DNA of 64,000 nt from Baylisascaris procyonis (GCA_037389465.1 JAZARR010000170.1:1310001-1374000); one strand, 5' to 3'. Positions 1 through 45,605 are shown, counted from the first letter of the stretch. Notes: generated from the sequence alone by a model not told the origin. Numbers and translations are program-made.

Positions 1-28
1 CGCAAGTGGTATACTCCATATAGACGTG
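1..28 (-). CDS. HORMA gene exon 7, cut by window edge
   Basis: A strong acceptor, TTTTTTTCCTTAG, ends at base 29. The first base completes the codon left by exon 6, and nine open codons follow (TSIWSIPLA). The exon runs out of the window. The phase fits, but 28 bases are too few for certainty. Confidence 0.6.
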
Positions 29-3000
29 CTAAGGAAAAAAATCGGCATTATATCATCAATCCCATCCCACTAATGATCGAGCTAAATCGGATGAAAGGTC
101 GAAGGCAAATGAATTCTGGACGAGGTTCAATATTCACTGATTCAACTCGTAGCATAATCCAAAGGAAAAAACTACTTATAGGTAGGCAGATAAACTAACC
201 TTAAGATCTTGGATTGGAAGCTTCCAAGGTAGTAATTATTTGGCTTCCGATCGAATTTGTACAAATTGTCAGACGGCTTAAATCCTGGCGGCTGATAATC
301 GAATGGTGTATCTAAAACAAAATGTCGAAAATCAAACAAGTTCTCCTCTCGCTATAGGCAAACAATGTAATGATTAATGGTGCTCCAGAGGTATACCGAC
401 AGTCTTCATCTGATACTATAGGAGTCAATGTAGTACCATGAAACGAGTAAGAAAGAAATTGCAATGAGCACTCACTATATAATTACTTAATTCTATCACT
501 AACCAGATCAAATAAGGCTTCAGCGAATAAGAAACGGAGAGGAAATGACGCTAACCACGCAAAACGAAAGTCAAATCTCCGAAGATATGAATGCAAAGGC
601 GACAATAGAGTTTTTAACGACATACGTTACGGAAGCAATGCTGCTGAACAGTAACCGAACTACATGGATATCCCAATCCTTGATACCTCAGCACATCGTA
701 GTGCCTCTTGAAGACGATCAGCCAGAATGCCCAGAAAGGATCATGCCAACCTCCTCGATTCTCGATATAACCGTGATTCTAATGACTAACTTTTTCTGTG
801 CTTCCATCTACTCCTAAGAAGCCACAAGAGTGCTTTCTGAATCGCTCATAAAAAAGTGGTGAACCCTCCAGTCTAGCGTACCTGTCACCTACCCCACAAT
901 GCCATCATATTTATCCGACCATATACCAATAGCGTATCGCTCCAAAATGAAGAAAATCAGAAAAAATAAAAACTTACTTGAGTAATATCTGAGCTTGATG
1001 AGGGGGATCGCACGCTTCGGAAGATCTTCTAAGCTCGTCGTCAGGCCGTGTATTTCGCGCAGTAGTGAAGCAATCTGCCGGTGCATTTCTTGTTTCCCTT
1101 TGTACATCAATATATTCAACTTCTGGCCTTCAGCGCTGCAAAATGCGATACAATTTATTCACATTTATGAGCGCTTACTTAAAATGGTATATTTCTGAAA
1201 GTACAGTAAACGGGTACTCTACTTCAACATAACGGTAATGAGCTAATGGATCGTGACAAACGCAGACATACCATTCACTTCCATGCAGTGCGAATTCGTA
1301 TATAGGACGCTCACCTTTAGCTAGATTAGCAAAGTAACACAAACATAAGTCATAAGAAACAACGCGACGAGCGACTCACAGATTGAAAACTGCATGTATA
1401 AAACTAGAATCGCAGTCGTCTAACCCCTCCCCTTTTCTAATCAATTCTTCTCCTACTTCCATCCCAGCAAAAGCTCTCAAAAATCTTACTTCTTTATCAC
1501 GATGCGGCATCCATCATCTGCGTAACGTATGATAAACTTGTAGACTTCGAAGACGCCAATATCCTTTCGACGTTTATCCGTGATCACCACAACTATCTGA
1601 TAGAGCTGAAAAAAGGAAATTGTTGTCTACTATCTACTCCAAAACATGCGACGATATTTGCCAACGGAGAACGGACCACTACATATAGCCTATAGCCTCC
1701 TGTCACGTTGTCCTAATGAATTTATAAATGCTCTTTTTGTCTCAGCAGATCACTACGACAGTAAAACTGAAAACCGGAAAGTTAAACTTATTCGGTCATA
1801 TGGAGTCATCCAACAATTGACCGCATAGTCTCCGGAAAACGATGAGCCTCATTGAGGGTTGAGGATCAATTTTATCACGGATCAAGCGATAGACATTAAA
1901 AAATCTGGTAATTTTTGACTAGATGAGTCAGAAGGATCGGTAATTCAACAATTCTAAAGGCGCTGCGATCAGCCGAAACTTCACCATCAGATGAAGGCAA
2001 CAAAGATATAAAAACTGCAACATGCAGCATCAAAATTATACAAGAATTCGCAATATTTAACCTCACTCTATCCTCCACATATTGAATATCGTTAAGCTCA
2101 ACCCGAATTTTATATAATCATGGTCTCCGCATCACTTTTGGGACAAGCTCAACCATTTGGCACCATACTCCTCCAAGAAAGACAGTTCGAAAGTCCTATC
2201 ACCCCATGAAGGCCTCATGAACCAAGCTCAGTCTTCGTAATAGTGACTTCAAATATAGTATACACCGACATAAAAAGTGACTCTTGAGGAGTCGATGCAT
2301 TGTATTCGTTTGATTCTACCTTTTTCGTTCCTTAAAAGTCTCTTTGACTGGAACTTCGGCTTAAGGGCGCATATGAAAGAAAAAGATTTGATAAACAGAT
2401 GAACGAAATAGCTCGATCACATGAGCAACAGGTTAAGGAAATACCTTTGAAAATAATATTTCCTTTGTTTTTGAAACAAACATATAATCTAAGTATCCAT
2501 CGTAAAGTATAAAAACTTACATAGCGTTTGCGGATGGCGTCGAGAATACTATCCATCATACGCCAAAACGATTGCCCTTGTTTTGTTGTCTTCGCCAACA
2601 CCGGTGTTTTGATTTCTTAAAAAACCAAATCACAAAAAAAGAATAAATAAATAAAACAGTCACAATATCTTGGTATGGCCAATCTTCAGGCTTTATCATA
2701 TCTGGAAAAGTGGGCGTAGAGTTAAGTTTTAATAATAAAACCATTGAACATCAAGAAAAAGATGTGATGAAAAATTCATGAAACCGCTAATCCAAGACTT
2801 GGTGAGCTAGTTTTCTTGAATTTCACTATTCTGATCTATCATCTATCACGCATACTACATTATGTAAACCGGCTTGAAGTAAAATGGATATCCGAATTTT
2901 GAAATGGAATATGTGGACAACCGGAAAAGTAGATTCTCAAAACATATCCTATAAAATGCAAAGAATATATAGGAATTAACATTTCAAATATCAAGAGCAC

Positions 3001-4076
3001 AAGAAAAGTCTTACTTGAGATTCGAATTGGAGTGAAATGTTTCGCTGATAATAGTCGGCGTTGGTAGAAGACTTGCGAGATGAGCAACGACAGCACTTCT
3101 CGTACCACTTTTGTGCTGTCGTCTTTCGATTCTTCGTCGTCTCTTGCTTGTTCCCACCACTAAAAATATCTCTTCATTTTGCAAAAGAAACAGGCGCACA
3201 CAAAAAACTTTCTCTATCTCTCAAACAAACTATGAAACTTTGGTATGAGAACTGAACTAATAAAAAAATTTTGACGTGCAGTTTATGCCTAAAAGATATA
3301 GATGTAAATATTCGCAAAAGAGAACGTTTGGGATTAGACCGCTGATTTTTCCAGATATTCTTTGAAATTAAGTCTATATCAGCTTCTAGCAAATGCTCAG
3401 TTTCAACTCCGGACGCAAAATGCAGTACACCTGATTGGCAACCACTTACAAAACTTTATGAAAACTTTGCAAAATTCATGAGTTCATCTGTATCCCCACA
3501 AAATGGTTACGATTCATTCTCCATTATAAGCAAAGATGTCATAAAAATTTAAAAAAAAAAACATTTTCTATCTGCAATCTCTGAGCAATTGAGGCCGCGA
3601 ATCTTGAGGCAATCATCTACAAACAATCGACTCGATGCAAACATCTTCTGCTGTCGTTCTATTGCCATAATGCTGACTTTTCGCGCAATGGGTTGGAAGC
3701 AACCAGGCTTATCGCTTCATCTATTATGATAGGCGATATGATCAAACTTCTGCTAAGAGAGCGCCAAAATAATCCCCTGAAGACGTTTTCACAGAAACAC
3801 TTAATAATGATTACTCCTAATAACCACTGTTTCACTTTCGCAAGTTTCCAGGTATATAGAAAGAACGCCCCCCCCCCCATAGCAAAAGCAGAATGTAGCA
3901 TAGAGTAGTAAGAAAGGAGAACAGACAATCAGGAGCAATAACAAACCTCCTCTATAATTTATCAGGAATGAGCAAGAAAAATAGATAGAAAGTAAACAAT
4001 CAAATGATTTGATAACTAACCGTAACATCCTTTGTTTCCGTACCCGACCTCTCCGCAGTAATAAGCTGCTGCATCC
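1..4076 (-). CDS. HORMA-domain meiotic chromosome axis protein (HIM-3/HTP/HORMAD-like), 3' end outside window
   Basis: Spliced gene with seven exons visible: 4021-4076, 3015-3159, 2521-2615, 1490-1605, 978-1135, 200-311 and 1-28. The exons join in phase and give 236 codons from the ATG at 4074 to the window edge. The recognition rests on the order of HORMA landmarks: an N-terminal helix (VVREVLSLLISQVFYQRR, about residues 34-51), a WRMMDSILDAIRKRY segment before a LYQIVVVITD beta strand, a VYKFIIRY strand, and KLRYYSNTPFDYQPPGF at about residues 184-200. The last motif is the YY..TP.DYQPPGF signature of HORMAD1/HIM-3 proteins. By family knowledge, such proteins coat meiotic chromosome axes, bind closure motifs through a C-terminal safety belt and control synapsis and crossover formation. 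The tail with any closure motif lies beyond base 1. Nematodes carry several paralogues (HIM-3, HTP-1/2, HTP-3) and I cannot assign which this is. HORMA membership is nearly certain; some exon edges are inferred. Confidence 0.9.
200..311 (-). CDS. HORMA gene exon 6, PPGF motif
   Basis: Residues 190-227. The acceptor is GTTTTAG and the donor GTTAGT. It begins TPFDYQPPGFKPSDNLYKF, the most diagnostic HORMAD/HIM-3 motif, and continues into YYLGSFQSKIL of the safety-belt region. It ends with two spare bases. Confidence 0.92.
978..1135 (-). CDS. HORMA gene exon 5
   Basis: Residues 137-190. The acceptor is TTTTGCAG and the donor GTAAGT. It carries QEMHRQIASLLREIHGL, the long helix, followed by LPKRAIPLIKLRYYS, which leads into the PPGF motif of exon 6. 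It ends with one spare base. Confidence 0.92.
1490..1605 (-). CDS. HORMA gene exon 4
   Basis: Residues 99-137. The acceptor is TTTTTTCAG and the donor GTAAGA. It encodes LYQIVVVITDKRRKD and VYKFIIRYADDG, the two beta strands of the HORMA core. It ends with two spare bases. Confidence 0.9.
2521..2615 (-). CDS. HORMA gene exon 3
   Basis: Residues 67-98. The acceptor is TTTTTTAAG and the donor GTAAGT. It contains FWRMMDSILDAIRKRY, equivalent to the W..G.YDAL..KYL helix that precedes the central beta strands in HORMAD proteins. It ends in phase 0. Confidence 0.88.
3015..3159 (-). CDS. HORMA gene exon 2
   Basis: Residues 19-67. The acceptor is ATTTTTAG and the donor GTAAG. The exon starts WWEQARDDEESKDDST, an acidic leader, and then runs into the first amphipathic helix of the HORMA fold. 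It ends with one spare base, completed by exon 3. Confidence 0.85.
4021..4076 (-). CDS. HORMA gene exon 1 with start codon
   Basis: The ATG is at 4074-4072, two bases after an acceptor (TTGATCTTCCAG|GG). This fits spliced-leader trans-splicing, although a 5' UTR intron would look the same. It encodes 18 residues, MQQLITAERSGTETKDVT, and ends in phase 0 at a GTTAGT donor. The next exon opens in phase 0, which supports this start. Confidence 0.75.
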
Positions 4077-4520
4077 CTGGAAGATCAATGAAATGTTTAG
4101 AAAAATATAAACACTCGAAATCAAACCTTGAGGCTAATAGCGTTGCTAAGATTGGAAAACGTCGCATTATCAAAAAGAGTTATACATAATATTTTACAGC
4201 AGCAAATTCGCCTAAGATATGGAACGAATGAAAACCTAGGATTGGAAAAGTGAAAACACTTTGAGAAAGAGTGATGCAAAATGGGAGCAACGCAGATCGA
4301 AAAAACGCTTTTCTGTTTTGTCTCAATACAGACGTTACTGCTAGCTAATCTATTCAGTGGGAATTATGCACCAACCACGCTAAACAAAGAAAAAAAAAGA
4401 AAAGGAACTATACACCATTAACATGTTCTACTATGGCATAGGTGCTTACACACTACACATGTGATACGAAAATTGGCCCTCACTCGCTGATAGTGAAGAA
4501 ATTTTAGGCCAACATTACAT

Positions 4521-5170
4521 AGCATCTAGTAAACCGTCAACATAGACCGCTTCCGCGCACTAGTAAGTAAACGTGAATCTAAATACCTTCAAATAATGAT
4601 TACATGACTATTGAAATGTACTAATTCTAACACACCATCTCTAAACATGTGGTCATCACTGTTAAATTATCACGTACAAGGAACCTAAGTCATCAAGTAC
4701 AAGTAATACGGAGAAAGCCACTCAAAACAAACAAGACTATGACAATAAATACAATCACCCACTCTAAACCACAATCCACAAGCAAAGAAATGACAAATAC
4801 AAGAAAGAGAAATGAATTCTTTACATGATTCCCCGTAAAAACGAGTAAAACTTTCGATTATACCCGGCCGCATCCACAAACAATACCTTCGCTACCAACC
4901 GCGTCGCACATGCCTCAAACAATGGACAGTGAGGGCAGGTGAGCAAGTGAGCGCCATTAAGAGAACTTTCGCGCCAAAATGTCATAGGTTAATTGTTGTC
5001 ATAAGTTAAAACGTCACAAGAGCGCGTATTTTAAAGGTGACTGATATTGCAGCTAAAAATTGCTAAGTGCTTTGCTTTCGTAAGGTCACTTACAAACGGT
5101 GAAATCGTGGGAAATGATGATCTCACAAAGATTCGGGGAATTAAGCTTCAATTGAATGACATGAGTATAA
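4521..5170. repeat. Direct duplication, copy 1
   Basis: This stretch is repeated in the same order at 5223-5840. Landmarks shared in order are CATCTAGTAAA, CACGGAGAAAGC-type sequence, AAGAAAGA.AAATGAATT, TTCGCGCCAAAATGTCATA, GTCACAAGAG, ATTTTAAAGGTGA, ATATTGCAGCTAAA and ATTAAGCTTCA.TTGAATGA. The copies carry many substitutions and small indels, so the duplication is old. Confidence 0.85.
4967..4980. promoter_or_regulatory. E2F-type site upstream of the HORMA gene (copy 1)
   Basis: TTTCGCGCCAAAAT matches the E2F/DP consensus (TTTSGCGC with GGCGCSAAA on the other strand). It lies about 0.9 kb upstream of the HORMA start. In C. elegans EFL-1/DPL-1 drives many germline genes, so a role here is plausible, but only the sequence match is seen. 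Confidence 0.4.
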
Positions 5171-5222
5171 TCATCGTATGGCATCTACTAAATCATCAAA
5201 TCATCTAGTAAATCATCGTATA

Positions 5223-5840
5223 ACCATCTAGTAAAATGTAACGCTTTCATACGCTAGCAATTAATTGCGAATTTAAATAATAATTCAAATAATATAATCT
5301 TGACTATATGACCATTAAAATATACTTAATGCAACATATCACTTCTAAATATGTGGCCATCTTTGCTCAATCACAAACACAAACAACACGGAGAAAGCAA
5401 CATAAAATACAAGATTATTCACAAAATAAAACAAGACTGCCCAAAAATCACAATCCAAAAGCCAATAAAACGATGAATAGAAGAAAGAAAAATGAATTAT
5501 TTACGTAATTCCCTAAGAATTCGGGTAAAACCATCGACTACACCAAGCAATAGCCATAAACAACACGTCAAATATCGATTACGTCACTACAATCATACAC
5601 ACTCAACAGTGCGATCATTCGGCAAGTGAAGATCATTAAATAAGAGAACGTTCGCGCCAAAATGTCATAAGTTAACGCGTCACAAGAGTGCGCATTTTAA
5701 AGGTGAAAAATATTGCAGCTAAATATTGCTAACATTCATTTTTCCCGGTGGGGATTTTCATAAATAACGCAATCCTGGGAAATCATGATCCCATAAACAT
5801 TGTGGGAAATTAAGCTTCACTTGAATGATGTCAGTGTAGT
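5223..5840. repeat. Direct duplication, copy 2
   Basis: This is the partner of 4521-5170, about 50 bases away from it in the same orientation. The linker at 5180-5222 repeats short ATCATCTAGTAA-like words. The strongest conservation between copies is around 5651-5720, which includes the TTCGCGCCAAAATGTCATA block. Confidence 0.85.
5651..5662. promoter_or_regulatory. E2F-type site upstream of the HORMA gene (copy 2)
   Basis: TTCGCGCCAAAA is retained in the second copy of the duplication together with the following TGTCATAAGTTAA, although much of the rest of the duplication has diverged. It is about 1.6 kb upstream of the HORMA start. Confidence 0.35.
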
Positions 5841-8512
5841 TGTGGGTTTACTTCGGGATTCACGATGCGTTACCATATTACCGACATAGTTTGATGAAAA
5901 AGTTGAAAAACGGGAAATTACATCATTCAAAATGATACGATATGTGCTTTTTCAATTCAACAGTCCACTAGACATTCTAATGTGCTAAATGTAAATTCAA
6001 AAAAAAGAAAGACTGTATCTCTACTTGAATGATCTATCAAACTTGTTCTTGCCACTTCATTCAATACTCTGCAAGCTGAATTTCCGCCATGCATCCCGAT
6101 TTCAAGCCCGCTGCTGTCACCTATCGCATATATATGGTCCATTATTAAACACTCTTTCTGGAGTTCCTACCTGTCATCTGTTTATGAGAATCACCCATAT
6201 CCTTGCTAATAGGTGTGAAAACCTTGTAGATTCGACAACATAATATGACGAGTCGGCAACTGCTAATATTTTCTTAACACTCTTTGTTCTAAAAATTGAT
6301 AATTTTATCGATTACTTTCAGTTTTTTCACTATTCGTTTTTTACTTGCCGACTATTTCTTTAATTTTTTTACTGACTATTCAAAATACTTCTTCAATTTT
6401 TCAAATTTCCTTCAAACTTACGAAGTGCCTATTGAATTGAATTGCTGGTGCTTTCAAAAGTGCTGATCGACCATATTTGTGCTCCTCTCTAGGGATATTT
6501 CCCTTGTCGAGATTTTTGCGTTTTTCTAAGTCCTTCTTATTATTTACTTTATTTTCCGCTAATTGTTCGGTTATCATTTTAATTAAAACATTTGAATATC
6601 ATCCACCATTTGCCCATTTGCATCTGGTTGACTACTTACGGGTAGTTCAAATGGGAGAATGAATGTGTTGCAGATTCACTACAGTTCCAGAGACCAGCAC
6701 TTAAATTTGCCGCCTTGGCACGTTGCCAGGGTTTTAAGTTCGCAATAAACTCTAACAGCCATAAAATTTTTGAAGTGTTTTCTATGAACAGTGTGAGAAA
6801 ATTTTCTCGAATACAATTCGGATCGAAGAAACGGAAATTTTATCTGAAGAAAATCAAATATTGTAGAAAAAAATTTGCTCAAGAAAACTAAAGAAAAAAC
6901 TTGAAATAATAATAAAAAAATGGGTGAGATTGTTTTATTGATTCGTAAGATTCCGAAAAAGGAATCTTTAATTCCAATAATCCAAAGAACACCTTTATCA
7001 ATTTAAAAATTTTACTAAACAATTTATAACATTACTCGATGGAGAGAAAAGAAAATCAATACGAGTGACAAAAACAAACAAAAACTGGCGGAATTTTCTA
7101 ATATCGGATGCTAAATTCTAAATCCTTATGACTGAAACAACGCTTAAAATAATAAAATCATCTTTTTACAAGGAATTTTTATCGAATGATTCGCTTTATT
7201 ACTACAAAGTTTATACCGCTAAACGTTATAAAAAAAAAGAAACAGTAAAATATTATAAAAGAACTAATGAGGAGATAAAAATAAACTATTGCAAACTTCA
7301 TGAAACATTATTCACTAAATCTAAAATAAAGAACAAAGTGACATAATACGATGTCAAATTTTACGCAAATATCCCATCTTCCCTCATTTATAAAACAAAT
7401 TCCCGTCTTTCAAATAATAATTTTCAACGTCACCAAATTTTTCCAGTTAAACTCGACAGGTCTATTTAACCCATTATTAATAAATTCTTAGTCGACAATC
7501 TTCGTATAGATCTTTATTTCAGAAATGAAATTCCACTGACTTGCAGATACGAAAAGTACTAGATGTGATGATGAACATCGCAAAATTGCATTTAAACACC
7601 GCTCCAAAGTGCTTTAGGGGGTCGAAAATTCAGGGTTTTGTTAGAAAGTACTATGAGGAAGTGTGGCGAAGTGCTGTACGTGCTACTATTTATATTACAG
7701 TGACATCTACAGGTGCATGTGTACACTATAGGTGAAGCGTGACTGTGCAAAAACATTCGCATCTCAGAAAATTCTACTAAAATTAAGACAGAAATAAAAG
7801 ACTTTCCAGTTGAATAAACCCTATTAATGTATCATTCCGTATTGATCTTCCTATTCATCCTCCCCATCCCCTTTCCATTATAGTACCACTTAAACATATC
7901 CACGATGCGAATGCGGTGATTTCTCGGTAATGTGCGAATGCAATCGAAATGCGAACAATCACGAACAAAACACAAATAGAGTCTTTATAAAATATCGGCA
8001 CAATATATGACAAATGAACAATATAAAATCGATTAACGGTTCACTGAAGGAAAAGGTACTTCTATTCGCTATAGGATGAGTCACTGCCTTTCATATGTAC
8101 GACGATTGTTGTCTTCTTCCTTATATCTGAAATAAAAAACGATTCGTACTATACTTATTTATATAAATACCATATATATAATGCATTAGGGGCCAAACCA
8201 TCCAACTAATTTAGTATATCCCTAAGAATATTCCTGAAATATGCAAATTTTATGTTCCATGACGCTTTCGTTGAAATAAGGTGTGCTAATTCTTTTCTCG
8301 CCTTCTAGCTGCATAGACGGTAGATAGTTTGGAAACGTATAAGCTTGTGCACATAGTGGAGGGAGAATTATGCAGTGAAAAAACGGCAAAGGCAAAGTAT
8401 TGCATAGTCTATAGGCTGGGGGAACAAATGAATTAAATTACATCCCAGAAGAACTTTTAGGTGACAAGTTTACAGAACAGCCACTCCAGCCCCCCCTCCC
8501 TCTGCCTCCCCA

Positions 8513-8528
8513 CCCCCCCCCCCCCCCC
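8513..8528. repeat. Poly(C)/poly(G) tract of 16
   Basis: An uninterrupted run of 16 C on the plus strand follows a C-rich stretch starting near 8490. The G-rich strand is minus, the strand of both genes. Confidence 0.9.
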
Positions 8529-9367
8529 AACCCGCTCAAAACTTACACTCAGAAGAAACAATAACTAGATAACTCTCAATCAGAGAGCAAGGGTGCATTA
8601 ACATGTCGCAAGCTTAACAGGTGATGTGCACGTGCATGCGCAACCTGTTGCCGTTGGGCACTTTTCGAGGTCTCGTAAAAGCGGTCCTCATGTAACGAAC
8701 CACTGTCTGCAGTCTCCGTCGATGGCTCCAAACCGCTTGTCGTATCGCCACGAATTGAGCCTATTCCACTTGTGCGATATGAAGTCCCATAGGTCGCTTT
8801 TGTTATATCTACTTAAATATATTTATTTAGCTATAACATATTATAACATGTTTACTATGCATTATTATATCACTCATGTTCTCATCCAACGTAAGTGACT
8901 ATAATTTTTGAGGAATATTAAACAACAACAACATATATAGATGAATACAATATTCAACGACATTTTTGAGTAATAGTTCCCTACTTGGAGTTAAAAACTG
9001 ATAAATTTTAAAAACAGGATATTAAAGTAACAAGTAGGTGTATTTCTCTACAAATCGAAATTCATCTCCGGTACGGGTATATAAAGAATGCTGCTCGTTT
9101 CAGAGCATCAAAACTTGTAATCATAGGAAAAAAAAATTTATAGATTCATAAATCAAAACAAGCTTGATCGAATATGATGGTATCGACCAAACATTTCTAT
9201 AAATACTACACAAGTCAACAAAAACTTATATAAATTTCATTGTCTCTCTCTCCCTTCCTACCTCTCTCCCCTCCCTTATATAATGCATAATTTACACTTA
9301 CGAACTGCGGATAATGGGCTTGAAATACATTGTTACGTGCTAGCATCTAACAGATTTATGCGCACTC

Positions 9368-9373
9368 TTCATT
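9368..9373 (-). terminator. Possible polyadenylation signal of rootletin
   Basis: AATGAA on the minus strand lies about 20 bases after the rootletin stop codon. AATGAA is a common nematode variant of the signal. The nearest canonical AATAAA on that strand that I see is much further on, at 8822-8827. Confidence 0.3.
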
Positions 9374-9392
9374 CTTATATGCTATATAATTG

Positions 9393-43177
<33,785 letters not shown>

Positions 43178-43568
43178 CTTCGAAAAAAAAAAAACTACAG
43201 ACATTTAAACGTGTCATAAAATTACACAAGTTTGGTACAAAAAAAAACAATTCTTTATAGTCAAGTCTGACGCATTATCGAATCAATTCAGAAATGAATA
43301 CACTAAAGAGTATATATTAAAATTTAGTGACAGCTGACGAAAGAAGTGAGCACAGCCGCAAAAAACGCATATTGTGCTAGCTTCTATGGTGCGCTTTCCC
43401 ACTATTTCGACATCACATTGATTGATCGATAAAAATCGCTGCTAGTTTCATCATATCCTTACGTACCTCACAGCTCAAACATGAACTTTTAATCGCAGTA
43501 AAAACACAGAGATAATTCGTTTTGAAAAGATGCCATTGCCTTTGTCAAGCGACGAAGGAGGTGGGAGA

Positions 43569-43581
43569 GGGGGGGGGGGGG
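43569..43581. repeat. Poly(G)/poly(C) tract of 13
   Basis: Thirteen G in a row on the plus strand, about 400 bases upstream of rootletin exon 1. Here the G-rich strand is plus, opposite to the other long runs to its left. Confidence 0.9.
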
Positions 43582-44972
43582 AAGGATGGGGCAGCGAGAA
43601 AGAGACGAGCCTCTAAAAAACTTCCATGGTGAGGACCTTTTACCTCTAAATTCCTTCTGAGAACATACCAACATAAGGCAAGTTTTCGAAACCATATCCT
43701 CTACCAATTATCCCAAAAATGATGTTGTTGTAGGAAGTTCCCATGCTCCTTCATTCCGATATTCCATCGTACTCCTTCCAACCATCTTAAATTCCGAGTT
43801 TCCCCTACGAATCTGGATTATACAAGGCTAATTTCACTGCAATGATTCTTTCGATTTGCACTGGACGAACTGACGGGCAATCATAGATATGACCGACTAG
43901 CACTTACGTACCATCATGATGCAGCTTGTGCGAAAATTTCACAAAGTGCACAAGCGAACCTTAACGCCTACGCTAGAGGAATGTAAGCATCCTGTTTCAA
44001 CATTTAATCTCAATTGCATAAATATTACCACCCGGCTGACTGAAGGATCAAAAACAATGAAATAACATATTACACTGTATTAGCCTTCTTGCCTTACGGT
44101 TCATCCATCCAAACATTTGATAAAAAACGAATATTTCAAATGAAAAAAAAATCACAAAAAAGTTCTAAAAAGCTTATTAACTTCCACGAATTATTCTGCA
44201 TAATATTGAATACGCGTGGCTTATTTTGAAAGTGAACGATACTCATAGATGCTGGACATTTTCGAATGCTAAAATCTTATTGAAGAATAAGACCGCTTAA
44301 TTGCTAAAACACTATTTTCATTTTATTTCCCTTTTTTCAGAAATCATTGTATGCAGTGCTCGCCATTGCTATCTTTCATGATAGCCACAGTCCCAACAAT
44401 AATGTCCACAATTTCAATCATTAATCTAATGCACGCTATACCTTTCTAAAAAAAAATAAATTGTAATATCGTGAAGCGAGCGAAAATAAAGCAACCGGCC
44501 GCATTTGGAATACCATTCGTTAGAATATCGCATTCGAAGACATTACAAAGCGAGATCGTTAGATTCATCGCATGAAAGTTTTTTATTCAGCTATTAGGTG
44601 ATTTTCTTAGTAAAGATGAGATGAATCCTCACTTCGATATGACAGAATAGATGAACGAGAGAGGCAACATAGAAAAATTACGATAAGCGACTGTGGTGCT
44701 TTTCAATGATAGGTCAAAGGTAACACACTCATGCTATGCTCGTGAATAGTTTTGAGAAATGAACCAACGCCATCTTCAAGACAGCCAGAAGGCTTATTGC
44801 ACCGTAAACATTTATCTTCCACGAAAACGTATGAAAGACGTTTTACATGCAAATTCTATTTCGGATGCTCAGCCCTAAGCGCATATCCAATGGTCATTTC
44901 TAAAGGGCGTACCGCGCAACAAGTTCTTAACTTACTATTGACGTAATTCTAAGTTGTTCTAGCATTTCCCAT

Positions 44973-44990
44973 CTATATATATATATATAT
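44973..44990. repeat. Short (AT)n array
   Basis: About nine AT repeats just left of the minisatellite. Confidence 0.85.
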
Positions 44991-45168
44991 CGAATATCTT
45001 TAGAATCCTAGAAAATCGAATTCGGTATTAAATGTATTATCCCACAGCACCGATTAAATCTACCAATCCACCTCGTCTATGCCGTTCAAGAAAGGAAATC
45101 TAGTAACAAGCAAGTATTGAAGGTATTGTGAAGATCGCTTATCTTGCTGCTTTTTTACTCCAGTGCAC

Positions 45169-45605
45169 ACATCTCGATAACATCTGCAGGAAGTAAGTCT
45201 GGGAGGCACATGCCACATCTCGATGACATCTTGCAGGAAGTCTAGGATGAATGCCGACATCTCGATAATATTCTGCAGGAAGCCCTGGAGATAAATCCCA
45301 ACATCTCGATGACATCTTGCAGGAAGTCTAGGAGGTACATGCCGACATCTCGATAATATTCTGCAGGAAGTCTAGGAGGTACATGCCGACATCTCGATAA
45401 TATCCTGCACGAAGTCTTGAAGACACATGCCACATGTCGATGACATCTTACAGGAAGTCTAGGAGGTATGCCGACATCTCGATAATATTCTGCAGGAAGC
45501 CCTGGAGATAAATGCCAACATCTCGATGACATCTTGTAGGAAGTCTAGGAGGTACATGCCGACACCCCGATGACATTTTGCAGGAAGTCTTGAAGGTACA
45601 TGCTG
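45169..45605. repeat. Minisatellite, about ten copies of a 43-44 bp unit
   Basis: Each unit begins ACATCTCGAT and contains CTGCAGGAAGTCTAGGAGG followed by TACATGCCG. Two sub-types partly alternate, one with TAATATTCTGC and one with TGACATCTTGC, so part of the array looks like an 88-bp dimer. As 44 is not a multiple of three, the array is unlikely to be coding. Confidence 0.93.

Larger units (their letters stand above)
312..4020 (-). other. Introns of the HORMA gene
   Basis: The introns are 312-977, 1136-1489, 1606-2520, 2616-3014 and 3160-4020. They hold AT-rich unique sequence with no repeat array or gene that I can support. A run of 11 C lies at 3868-3878. A 90-codon plus-strand frame at 545-817 shows no recognisable domain. 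Confidence 0.6.
4077..9392. other. Region between the HORMA and rootletin genes
   Basis: This is the upstream side of the HORMA gene and the downstream side of rootletin. It contains the direct duplication at 4521-5840, the E2F-like blocks and a 16-base C run at 8513-8528. From 5850 to 8450 the sequence is AT-rich with no convincing gene; its open frames are short and lysine- or phenylalanine-rich, as expected by chance. A pocket at about 8620-8790 is visibly richer in G+C and is open in one frame on each strand, but has no known motif. Confidence 0.6.

Noticed and set aside
2041..2230. Possible mariner transposase remnant in a HORMA intron
   Set aside because: A minus-strand frame has Trp/Leu-rich words but no catalytic motif or inverted repeats.
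7128..7346. Lys/Tyr-rich 72-codon plus-strand frame
   Set aside because: Its composition is that of random AT-rich DNA, with no domain, splice signal or neighbour to support it.
4077..9392. Operon of rootletin and the HORMA gene
   Set aside because: More than 5 kb separates the rootletin stop from the HORMA acceptor, whereas nematode operons have gaps of about a hundred to a few hundred bases.
43467..43485. A 19-base exon that would bridge the 54.3-kb exon and rootletin exon 1 in phase
   Set aside because: The frame arithmetic works, but the acceptor (GATTAAAAG) lacks a pyrimidine tract and such short matches are expected by chance.
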